A stretch of 59,913 nt of DNA from Candidatus Omnitrophota bacterium. Its GTDB lineage: Bacteria; Omnitrophota; Gorgyraeia; Gygaellales; Profunditerraquicolaceae. Every line of letters starts with the position of its first letter. The stretch's first letter is position 1. Both the position numbers and the translations under genes were made by a program. The notes beneath the pieces are model-generated. The model was not told the origin of the DNA. It did no database searches and saw nothing but the letters and a program-made list of their open reading frames with translations. This document shows, piece after piece, positions 53,756-59,913 of the stretch. The stretch is taken from positions 1 to 59,913 of the forward strand of contig CAINQO010000074.1 of NCBI GenBank assembly GCA_903852325.1, given 5' to 3'.

Positions 53756-53888
53756 GAAGAAGCCAGATAGGCGGAGGAAGACCTGGTGCGATTCCAGGCA
53801 CTGTCGCGCAACGGTAATTCCTGAAAATGAGGAAGAGTCCGGTCGACCGTCTATAATAGGCAAGTACTCTCGCAGGAAGAGAAAGGGA
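53756..53888 (+). promoter_or_regulatory. Second cobalamin riboswitch, upstream of btuB
   Basis: Core sequence: GGAAGACCTGGTGCGATTCC, then CACTGTCGCGCAACGGT and GAGTCCGGTCGACC, the usual order for the cobalamin class. The closing stem is ATAGGCGG near 53767 with CCGTCTAT near 53848. This subtype is more compact than the first and lacks its large insertion. No terminator is evident; CTCTC near 53868 can pair with the GGGAG ribosome-binding region, so translational control of btuB is likely. Confidence 0.85.
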
Positions 53889-53892
53889 GAAA

Positions 53893-55764
53893 ATGAAGAT
53901 TAAAAAATTTTTGTTTTTTATGGTGTTAGGTTTAGTGGTTTATTTAAAAGCGCAGGCGGCGGATGTGGATTTGGAAAAGATCGTGGTTACCCCGTATAAA
54001 AGCGGGGTCAGTTCAAGTTTAAGTCCGGCTTCCTGCGATGTAATCCAGGCAGATGCAGCCAGCGGGGAAGGTAAAATCAGCGTTACCGACGCGATTAAAA
54101 ATATCACCGGTTTGCATTATACTGTTTCCGGAGGGGTAGCCGGAGAAACCGCAATATTTATCCGGGGCGCCGGTTCGCAGGAAACGCAGGTACTTCTGGA
54201 AGGCATAAAATTATATGACCCGATAGTTACTTCGGGATATTTTTACGGATATAATTACATGTCTTTGGATAACCTGGAAAAAATAGAAGTGTTGAAAGGT
54301 CCGTACAGCTCTTTATATGGTTCAGGGGGGATCGGCGGCACGATTAGTTTGATCACTGAAAAGGGGAGGGGCAAACCGCAATTCTCTTACCTTCAGGAAG
54401 CGGGTAGCTATGGGACTTACCGCGAAAAAATATCCCTGATCGGGTCTTTGGATAAACTTGCCTACACTTTTTCTTTGTCCAGGGTGGACATAAATTCATT
54501 TTATTCTACGCGGTACAAAAATGGAAATCATGAGAGGGACCCTTATCATGACATTAATCCCTCTTTTAGGCTGGATTATGATTTTACCGATACCATTAGC
54601 GCTACGCTGTTGAACAATTTTACGTATGCTAAATATGAATATGACGGCAGCGCATACACCCCTCCCTATGGGCCAGCGGATGATGATGACAACCGGGCGA
54701 ATTTTTATCAGAATGTCGGTGGTTTCATCATAAACCACAGGCTTTCTGATAAATTTTCCCACAAATTTACTTTTGGCTATACGCGTACTGACCGGAACAG
54801 CTGGGAAGATATCAATACTGACAGTTGGTATATGGGTAAAACATATCAGCTGAAATGGGAGGGTAAATACGATATCTGTGACTGGGACGGGTTGATTTTC
54901 GGTTTTGATCATTTAAAAGAAATCGGCGAGTCCTGGTATAAGGGGATCTACGGGATTTCTGTTACTCCGAAAATCGATGCCGCAACCAGGGGCTATTATT
55001 TACAAAATACATTTACTCCGATGAAGAACATGTTCCTCGCCGCTTCTTACCGGCTGGAAGACCACTCGGCTTTTAAATACCACAATACCTACAGTATTTC
55101 AGGAAGTTATATTTTTGAAAAAACAAATACCAAGTTAAAAAGTTCGTATGGAACCGGGTTTAAAGCGCCTTCTCTGTATCAATTATATTCGACGGAAGAC
55201 TATGGATTCGGCCCGATCGGGAACCAGGGTTTGAAGCCGGAAGAATCAAAAAGTTATGAAATAGGCGTTGAACAGGGGTTATTTGAATCCTGGAAACTTG
55301 GCCTAACTTATTTTAACACCCGGCTTTCGAATTTAATCGATTTCAACAACACTTATGTGAATATCGGCAAGGCTAGAATATCCGGAGCAGAGAGTTTTAT
55401 CAATTATGATTTTGATGCGCATACCGGAATAAAGTTATCGTACACATATATGGATGCCAGAAATCAGGATACCAAGGCCAGGCTAATTAGAAGGCCGGAC
55501 AATAAGCTTACCTGCCAGGCGAATATCATGTTTTTTGATAAGCTTAAGATTTCCCCGGAAATATCCTATGTCGGTAACCGTGTTGATACTTCCAAAAAAT
55601 TGAAAGCTTATGTTTTAGCTAATTTATCCGCAAACTATAAAGTAAACAGCAATTTAGAATTCTTCGGCAGAGTTGAAAATATGCTGGATTATGATTATCA
55701 GCTCATATCCGGATATGAAACACCAAAGCTATCTTTTTATGGCGGGATAAAATTATCTTTTTAA
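53893..55764 (+). CDS. btuB: TonB-dependent outer-membrane corrinoid receptor (BtuB-like)
   Basis: Outer-membrane beta-barrel that imports corrinoids using TonB energy. It is 623 aa: a signal peptide (MKIKKFLFFMVLGLVVYLKA, cleavage near AQA), a TonB-box-like DLEKIVVTPY, a plug domain (IFIRGAGSQETQVLLEGIKL, KIEVLKGPYSSLYGSGGIGG), barrel strands with repeated aromatic pairs, and a terminal YGGIKLSF with the C-terminal phenylalanine. Substrate is assigned from the adjacent riboswitch and btuFCD. Confidence 0.92.
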   Translation: MKIKKFLFFMVLGLVVYLKAQAADVDLEKIVVTPYKSGVSSSLSPASCDVIQADAASGEGKISVTDAIKNITGLHYTVSGGVAGETAIFIRGAGSQETQVLLEGIKLYDPIVTSGYFYGYNYMSLDNLEKIEVLKGPYSSLYGSGGIGGTISLITEKGRGKPQFSYLQEAGSYGTYREKISLIGSLDKLAYTFSLSRVDINSFYSTRYKNGNHERDPYHDINPSFRLDYDFTDTISATLLNNFTYAKYEYDGSAYTPPYGPADDDDNRANFYQNVGGFIINHRLSDKFSHKFTFGYTRTDRNSWEDINTDSWYMGKTYQLKWEGKYDICDWDGLIFGFDHLKEIGESWYKGIYGISVTPKIDAATRGYYLQNTFTPMKNMFLAASYRLEDHSAFKYHNTYSISGSYIFEKTNTKLKSSYGTGFKAPSLYQLYSTEDYGFGPIGNQGLKPEESKSYEIGVEQGLFESWKLGLTYFNTRLSNLIDFNNTYVNIGKARISGAESFINYDFDAHTGIKLSYTYMDARNQDTKARLIRRPDNKLTCQANIMFFDKLKISPEISYVGNRVDTSKKLKAYVLANLSANYKVNSNLEFFGRVENMLDYDYQLISGYETPKLSFYGGIKLSF

Positions 55765-55779
55765 TATTAGGAGCCAGGC

Positions 55780-55974
55780 ATGCCAGAATACATTTGTCCG
55801 CATTGCCGCAAGCCAATTTACGATGATGACGCCCTGCTGTGCCTGTATTGCGGGGAAAGCCTGAACCGGCCGGCAGGTTTTATGGGGAATTTAAAATATC
55901 CCCGGCCTAAGATCATTATCATCATTCTGGTGGTGGTGCTGCTTGCCGCTTTCATTATCCTGATGTCCCGGTAG
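55780..55974 (+). CDS. Small zinc-ribbon, single-membrane-span protein of unknown function
   Basis: It is 64 aa: a zinc ribbon with CPHC and CLYC pairs in the first 25 residues, a short linker, then one C-terminal membrane helix (IIIIILVVVLLAAFIILM) and a basic end. This tail-anchored layout would place the ribbon in the cytoplasm. It has AGGAG upstream and lies 15 bp after btuB. No function can be assigned. Confidence 0.75.
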   Translation: MPEYICPHCRKPIYDDDALLCLYCGESLNRPAGFMGNLKYPRPKIIIIILVVVLLAAFIILMSR

Positions 55975-55976
55975 CT

Positions 55977-55996
55977 CCGGTCTCTTGCCAGACCGG
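55977..55996 (+). terminator. Hairpin between the zinc-ribbon gene and the TonB-like gene
   Basis: CCGGTCT (55977-55983) and AGACCGG (55990-55996) form a 7-bp perfect stem with a 6-nt loop. No T-run follows, so it is a weak terminator or RNA-stability element. Confidence 0.4.
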
Positions 55997-56018
55997 CTGC
56001 GGCATGCTAAAATAAATC

Positions 56019-56726
56019 ATGCAAGCCAATCGACTTTTAAAGTTTACTTTTACGGTTTCTCTTCTTGTCCACGGGGCGATCCTTTTGCCCAGGCCGAACT
56101 TTAACCCTTTTACCCCGGCTCCCAAGGTCCAGGAAATCTCCGTACGCTATATCAAGGAAACCCCCCAGACCCGCCTCCTGGCAAAAAGCGCCGCTGCGGG
56201 GGGGCAAAAGCTTCTTCCGGTCAGCGAACCTTTCTTAAAACTCGATTCCGCAGTTGTCTCCGGTGCTAAGCGCCCGCCCGCTTACATTGACCAGCAGGAG
56301 GGCGGGCCAAAGGCGGTCCCTAACAGCCAGAACCCCCGGCCCGCGGGGTTCTCCCGGCCGGCTTTCGCCAATTCCGAAGTAATGGCGATAAAAAGGAAGA
56401 TCACCCTTCCGGCGATCGAGATGGCCAAGATCGATAATCCCAGCTATATCAGTTATTACCAGATCGTCAGGGAAAAGATCCGGCGCAATGCTTATCAGAA
56501 TTACACGCATAATGAGACCGGGGATGTTTATGTTTCTTTTATTATTTCCAACGACGGCTACATCAAGGAAGTGAAGATAATCGAAGAAAAAACTACGGTC
56601 AACGATTACCTGAAACATGTTGCCTTAAGAAGCATCCGGGACGCTTCGCCTTTCCCCAATTTCCCCAAAGAACTGGATTATCCCCAGCTATCCTTCAATA
56701 TTATTATTTCCTTCGAAATAGAGTGA
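56019..56726 (+). CDS. tonB: TonB-like energy transducer
   Basis: Spans from inner membrane to outer-membrane receptors. It is 235 aa: an N-terminal hydrophobic helix (LLKFTFTVSLLVHGAILL), a Pro/Gln-rich periplasmic linker, and a TonB C-terminal domain (about 145-235) with NETGDVYVSFIISNDGYIKE and ASPFPNFPKEL. Its place just after btuB suggests it powers that receptor. There is no evident Shine-Dalgarno; GCATG/CATGC flank and include the start codon. ExbB/ExbD are not in the window. Confidence 0.82.
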   Translation: MQANRLLKFTFTVSLLVHGAILLPRPNFNPFTPAPKVQEISVRYIKETPQTRLLAKSAAAGGQKLLPVSEPFLKLDSAVVSGAKRPPAYIDQQEGGPKAVPNSQNPRPAGFSRPAFANSEVMAIKRKITLPAIEMAKIDNPSYISYYQIVREKIRRNAYQNYTHNETGDVYVSFIISNDGYIKEVKIIEEKTTVNDYLKHVALRSIRDASPFPNFPKELDYPQLSFNIIISFEIE

Positions 56727-56727
56727 T

Positions 56728-56850
56728 GCTAGTAGTGGGGATTAGGTAAGGTAGTGGGTTAAGTAGTGAGGGCGGGTAGTGAGTGGCACCCACTACTAAT
56801 CCACACTCCCTAACGCACTCCTTTACCCAACCCTCACTACTCACCCTAGC
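56728..56850. repeat. Large imperfect inverted repeat (MITE- or BIME-like)
   Basis: Two arms of about 57 nt, rich in GTAGTGAG-like units on one side and CACTACTC-like units on the other, are imperfect reverse complements around a centre near GTGGCACCCAC (~56786). Ends GCTAG (56728-56732) and CTAGC (56846-56850) match. There is no open reading frame. It separates the TonB-like gene from the rpsU promoter. Confidence 0.65.
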
Positions 56851-56870
56851 GATATAACTCCCTCAAATCA

Positions 56871-56899
56871 TTGACACTTTTAGCAAAGAATGGTATATT
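56871..56899 (+). promoter_or_regulatory. Strong sigma70-type promoter for the rpsU operon
   Basis: TTGACA (56871-56876), 17-nt spacer, TATATT (56894-56899), with the ribosome-binding site AAAGGAG at 56921-56927. Confidence 0.8.
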
Positions 56900-56936
56900 A
56901 TCTGTCTAAAATCTAACAGGAAAGGAGATGATTATA

Positions 56937-57101
56937 TTGACACAGGTAGAGGTTAAAAAAGACGAATCTTTTGAATCTGCTTTGCGCCGTTTCAAGAAAA
57001 AAATCGAGCAGGAAGGGATCTTGCGTGAAGTGCGCGACCGTAAACATTACGAGAAGCCCAGTGAACGTAAGAGAAAGAAAGCTAAAAGCACCAGAAAATA
57101 A
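56937..57101 (+). CDS. rpsU: 30S ribosomal protein S21
   Basis: Small basic protein that helps base-pairing of mRNA with the 16S 3' end. It has 54 residues, too short for the track: [20 protein letters not shown], then [17 protein letters not shown] 56937 is chosen because AGGAG lies 9 nt upstream. An in-frame ATG at 56928 directly abuts the Shine-Dalgarno and would add MII, so it is less likely. Two bases separate its stop from the next ATG. Confidence 0.93.
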   Translation: MTQVEVKKDESFESALRRFKKKIEQEGILREVRDRKHYEKPSERKRKKAKSTRK

Positions 57102-57103
57102 GC

Positions 57104-58024
57104 ATGAGTTTAGCGATTTCAACCTCCTGGAATGCGCACCGTTCGCAGAACGCTGCGGAACTGCTCTTTGAAATAAAAGCGCTGGGGTTTACGGACGTGG
57201 AATTAAGCTTTAACCTGGAGGCGGAGTTTGTGGAAGCGCTTGGCCGGGAAAGCGCCGGCCAGGGTATCCGTATCTTGAGTGTACACAATTACTGTCCGAT
57301 CCCTCCGGGTTTGACCCGCCGGGAAGCTTTACCGGACTGTTATTCTCTGGCTTCATTGAAGGAAGAGGAGCGCCGGTTAGCCGTTAAATATACAAAGAAT
57401 ACGATCTCCACCGCATCCGGCCTGGGCGCCCGGGCGGTGGTTTTGCATTGCGGGAGGGTGCAGATCCCCGATGCTACCCGCCGGCTGATCGAGCTTTATG
57501 ACCGGGGAAGGAGCGGCCAGCCGGGTTTTATCAAGATAAAAGACAAAATGTTGCGCCAAAGGGATACCCGCTCCGCGGCTTTCCTTGATCAGGTGATCAA
57601 AAGCCTGGATGAATTAAATACCTACGCTAAAACAAAAAATATTTTTTTGGGGGTCGAAACCCGCTTTTATTATTGCGAGATCCCCTCTCTTTCCGAAATC
57701 GGCATAATTCTTGATAAATTTTCTCATTCACAAATTTACTATTGGCACGATACCGGACACGCGCAGTTAATGGAAAATCTCGGTTTGGCCAAGCACAAAG
57801 ATTTCCTGGACCTTTACGGCCACCGCCTGCTCGGGGTGCATTTACATGATATCCGGGGTTGCCGGGACCATTTGGCGCCGGGTACCGGAACAATGGATTT
57901 CGGGTTACTTAAGCCTTATTTAACAAAAGATACCCTGTTGACCGTGGAAGCGCATGACCCGGCTACCGCAGAAGAGGTTGGCAAGAGCCGGGAGCTTATC
58001 CGAAAAATTTATGGCATCGATTAA
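57104..58024 (+). CDS. Xylose-isomerase-like TIM-barrel protein (sugar phosphate isomerase/epimerase family)
   Basis: It is 306 aa. Barrel strands seen: LAISTSWNAHRSQNAAELLF, LGFTDVELSF, ILSVHNYCPIP, ARAVVLHCGRVQIP, IFLGVETRFYY, YYWHDTGHAQLMENLG, LLGVHLHDIRGCRDHLAPG and LTVEAHD. Glu, Asp and His residues at the C-terminal ends of strands fit a divalent-metal site of this superfamily. The substrate cannot be told. It overlaps the MEMO-family gene by 14 bp. Confidence 0.78.
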   Translation: MSLAISTSWNAHRSQNAAELLFEIKALGFTDVELSFNLEAEFVEALGRESAGQGIRILSVHNYCPIPPGLTRREALPDCYSLASLKEEERRLAVKYTKNTISTASGLGARAVVLHCGRVQIPDATRRLIELYDRGRSGQPGFIKIKDKMLRQRDTRSAAFLDQVIKSLDELNTYAKTKNIFLGVETRFYYCEIPSLSEIGIILDKFSHSQIYYWHDTGHAQLMENLGLAKHKDFLDLYGHRLLGVHLHDIRGCRDHLAPGTGTMDFGLLKPYLTKDTLLTVEAHDPATAEEVGKSRELIRKIYGID

Positions 58025-58832
58025 TTTGCGCAAGCCTGTTGTCGCCGGGCAATTTTATCCGGCAGGGGAAAGTGAACTTAGGGGGCTGATCGCTTCTCTG
58101 GCGGATAAACCCGCGCAAAAAAGCGACTGTCTGGGGTGTATCCTGCCTCATGCCGGTTATGTTTATTCCGGCCGGGTCGCCGCGTCTACGGTTTCCGGGA
58201 TGAAGATCAGGGATAGCGTGGTCCTTTTAGGTCCTAACCATACCGGCCACGGCGCTGCTTTTAGTATTATGCCTAAAGGTTCCTGGCAGACCCCTTTAGG
58301 CAACGTAGAAATAAACAGCTCCCTGGCGGGTTTATTTTTGGATAAATCCCCGGAGCTGGAGGCCGACACCCTGGCCCATGCCCAGGAGCATTCGCTGGAA
58401 GTAGAGTTGCCCCTGCTGCAGTATTTCAAAATTGATTTTAAGATCGTGCCCATTGCGGTGATGACTGAGGACCTGGCGCGCCTGGAAAAAGTGGCGCAGG
58501 ACCTGGCCGCGGTGATCACGGAAAACAATTTACAGAACTCGGTGACCTTCATCGCCAGTTCCGACCTGACGCATTATGAACCGTTAGCCAGCGCCAAAAT
58601 TAAAGACGCGCTGGCGATCGAGGCGATCCTGGATTTAGACGGGCAAAAACTGAAAAACCGGGTCCAGGAATCCGGGATCTCCATGTGCGGATTCGCTCCC
58701 ATTGCGATTTTGCTAAAAGTGGCTAAATTACTGGGGGCAAAAAAAGGGAAATTAGTGAAATATCAAACCAGCGGCGATGCCAGCGGCGATAATGAAAGCG
58801 TCGTGGGTTACGCCGGAATTACAATCAATTAA
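58011..58832 (+). CDS. MEMO1-family protein (AmmeMemoRadiSam system protein B)
   Basis: It is 273 aa from ATG 58011; the track start adds 19 residues from the wrong frame context. Family marks: KPVVAGQFYPAGESELRGLI, CILPHAGYVYSGRVAAST, LLGPNHTGHG, AQEHSLEVELPLLQY and ASSDLTHYEP, with the three histidines of the dioxygenase-like metal site. MEMO proteins occur beside radical-SAM and AMMECR1 partners, but neither is seen here. Biochemical role in bacteria is unsettled. Confidence 0.88.
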   Translation: MASINLRKPVVAGQFYPAGESELRGLIASLADKPAQKSDCLGCILPHAGYVYSGRVAASTVSGMKIRDSVVLLGPNHTGHGAAFSIMPKGSWQTPLGNVEINSSLAGLFLDKSPELEADTLAHAQEHSLEVELPLLQYFKIDFKIVPIAVMTEDLARLEKVAQDLAAVITENNLQNSVTFIASSDLTHYEPLASAKIKDALAIEAILDLDGQKLKNRVQESGISMCGFAPIAILLKVAKLLGAKKGKLVKYQTSGDASGDNESVVGYAGITIN

Positions 58833-58836
58833 ACCA

Positions 58837-59253
58837 ATGGATGAATTAAATAAACCTGACGGCGACGGCCTGCCTTCCGGAAGTCCTAAAAATGACGGCG
58901 GCGACCCGGTGAACGAGCATATCCGCAAAAAAGTGGATGAAAGCTGGAAGCAGAATGTGGAAAAAGAAAAACAGGAGCAGAAGGCTCCCGGTGAATTTGT
59001 GCCTCCGGAACCGGATTTTAAATTTTTTATCACCACCCTTACCCTACAGGCTTCTATCGCCCTTGGGCACATGGCTAATCCGTCTACCGGTAAGACCGAA
59101 GAAGACCCGGTGCAAGCCAAATTCATTATCGATACCCTGGGGATGCTGAAGGAGAAGACCAGGGGCAACCTTAATGAAGAAGAGGAGCAGCTTTTGGAGC
59201 ACCTGTTGTATGAATTAAGGGTGGCTTATCTGGCCAAAGAGGAAAAAAAATAA
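58837..59253 (+). CDS. DUF1844-family protein
   Basis: It is 138 aa from ATG 58837. The first ~60 residues are charged and probably disordered. The rest carries the DUF1844 pattern (FKFFITTLTLQASIALGHMA, PVQAKFIIDTLGMLKEKTRG, LLEHLLYELRVAYL). It is helical with no membrane segment. Function is unknown. It lies 4 bp after the MEMO-family gene and one base before the Trm112-like gene. Confidence 0.8.
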   Translation: MDELNKPDGDGLPSGSPKNDGGDPVNEHIRKKVDESWKQNVEKEKQEQKAPGEFVPPEPDFKFFITTLTLQASIALGHMANPSTGKTEEDPVQAKFIIDTLGMLKEKTRGNLNEEEEQLLEHLLYELRVAYLAKEEKK

Positions 59254-59254
59254 A

Positions 59255-59407
59255 ATGATCGACAAGGAACTACTGGAGATTCTGGCTTGTCCTGCCTGTA
59301 AAGCCGACGTGGAACTGGCCGGGAATAAAATTGTCTGCAAGAAGTGCGGGAAGAAATATCCTATCCGGCAGGGGATCCCGGTCATGCTGATTGACGAGGC
59401 GGAATGA
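59255..59407 (+). CDS. Trm112-like (YcaR family) zinc-ribbon protein
   Basis: 50 residues, missing from the track: [20 protein letters not shown] and then [20 protein letters not shown]. Two CxxC pairs (C12/C15, C28/C31) form a zinc ribbon. Eukaryotic and archaeal Trm112 activate methyltransferases; bacterial members are uncharacterised or envelope-linked. Its stop overlaps the aroQ start (ATGA). Confidence 0.9.
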   Translation: MIDKELLEILACPACKADVELAGNKIVCKKCGKKYPIRQGIPVMLIDEAE

Positions 59408-59841
59408 GAAAGATATTAGTGATCCATGGGCCGAATTTAAACCTTTTGGGTACCCGGGAGCCGGGGATTTACGGCCGGATTACCCTGGAGAAGATCAACC
59501 GGATGCTTAAAGAGTTGGCCCGGAAAAATAAAGCCAGCCTGACCATCAGGCAGTCCAACCATGAGGGCCAGATCGTCGATTTGATCGGCGAAGCGAAAAA
59601 GAAAAAATATCAGGGGATCCTGATCAATCCGGCTGCCTATACTCACACCAGCGTAGCGGTGCGCGATGCCGTAGCTGCCTGCGGATTAAATGTCGTGGAA
59701 GTACATCTTTCCAATATTTATTCCCGCGAAGAATTCAGGCATAAATCATTGATCACTCCTGTGGCCAGCGGCACGGTTCTGGGGTTTGGGGCAAAAAGCT
59801 ACACTTTGGGCTTGTCCGCACTTCTGGATCTAATCCCGTAA
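59404..59841 (+). CDS. aroQ: 3-dehydroquinate dehydratase, type II
   Basis: Third step of the shikimate pathway. It is 145 aa: [21 protein letters not shown] with the catalytic tyrosine and arginine, [47 protein letters not shown] and [15 protein letters not shown]. It is coupled to the Trm112-like gene by ATGA. A probable Xaa-Pro peptidase follows after 18 bp, a common aroQ-pepP pairing. Confidence 0.96.
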   Translation: MRKILVIHGPNLNLLGTREPGIYGRITLEKINRMLKELARKNKASLTIRQSNHEGQIVDLIGEAKKKKYQGILINPAAYTHTSVAVRDAVAACGLNVVEVHLSNIYSREEFRHKSLITPVASGTVLGFGAKSYTLGLSALLDLIP

Positions 59842-59859
59842 AAAGTTAAACTGATAACG

Positions 59860-59913
59860 ATGAATTCCAGGTTAAAAAGCATACAAAAAGTATTAAAAGA
59901 AAGGGGCCTGGAC
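59860..59913 (+). CDS. Start of a probable Xaa-Pro aminopeptidase (3' end outside window)
   Basis: The open frame MNSRLKSIQKVLKERGLD runs off the window end. The opening helix (R-L-x-x-I/L-...-L-x-x-x-x-L-D) resembles the creatinase N-terminal domain of Xaa-Pro peptidases, and such genes often follow aroQ. Only 18 residues are visible, so the identity is inferred mainly from context. Confidence 0.5.
   Translation, partial: MNSRLKSIQKVLKERGLD

Overview
This window looks like a chromosomal segment of a Gram-negative-type bacterium, about half G+C. Every confident gene is on the + strand. The outer-membrane and envelope genes (SurA-type chaperone, BtuB, TonB, an LpxL-type acyltransferase) imply two membranes. 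The compact gene order, with 1-4 bp start/stop overlaps, resembles candidate phyla of the PVC neighbourhood such as Omnitrophota. That placement is an inference from overall impression; no phylogeny was run.

Layout. (1) 1-5.6 kb: the end of a fused secDF, a strikingly short mfd, a SurA-like periplasmic isomerase, pdxA and rsmA, overlapping in series. (2) 5.6-36.2 kb: an almost unbroken translation/transcription cluster. Its order is tRNA-Thr, rpmG, tRNA-Trp, secE, nusG, rplKAJL, rpoBC, rpsL, rpsG, fusA, tuf, the S10-spc series (no rpmD), secY, adk, map, infA, rpmJ and the alpha series to rpoA and rplQ. A 15-bp hairpin closes it. (3) 36.3-44.0 kb: an aspartate-type aminotransferase and a TCA-type set (LeuC/LeuD-type hydro-lyase, isocitrate dehydrogenase, malate dehydrogenase, dihydrolipoamide dehydrogenase and a free-standing lipoyl domain). 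pilT, with its own promoter and structured leader, sits between the two hydro-lyase subunits. (4) 44.1-48.05 kb: a GAF-HD-GYP protein, then a GT28 glycosyltransferase, an LpxL-like acyltransferase and a GT2 glycosyltransferase. (5) 48.1-56.7 kb: a corrinoid uptake and salvage region (cobO, riboswitch, btuF, btuC, btuD, cobC, cobQ, second riboswitch, btuB, a small zinc-ribbon membrane protein, a TonB-like protein). (6) 56.7-59.9 kb: a large imperfect inverted repeat, then an rpsU-led operon (TIM-barrel enzyme, MEMO-family protein, DUF1844 protein, Trm112-like protein, aroQ, start of a probable Xaa-Pro peptidase).

How the genes work together. Region 2 supplies the translation machinery, RNA polymerase and Sec translocon. 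Region 3 could run citrate to 2-oxoglutarate plus malate/oxaloacetate and aspartate/glutamate exchange. Region 5 forms a complete corrinoid route: outer-membrane receptor and TonB, binding protein, inner-membrane ABC transporter, adenosylation and late assembly. A cobalamin riboswitch lies before each uptake unit.

Most notable signal. A two-hairpin RNA element ends directly in a Shine-Dalgarno sequence. It stands before rpsG, rplP and rpsK, and a related copy appears to lie inside the peripheral stem of the btuF cobalamin riboswitch. Sequence is partly conserved and the stems covary. Other points worth attention are the minimal Mfd, the pilT leader, and the free lipoyl protein with Lpd but no E1/E2.
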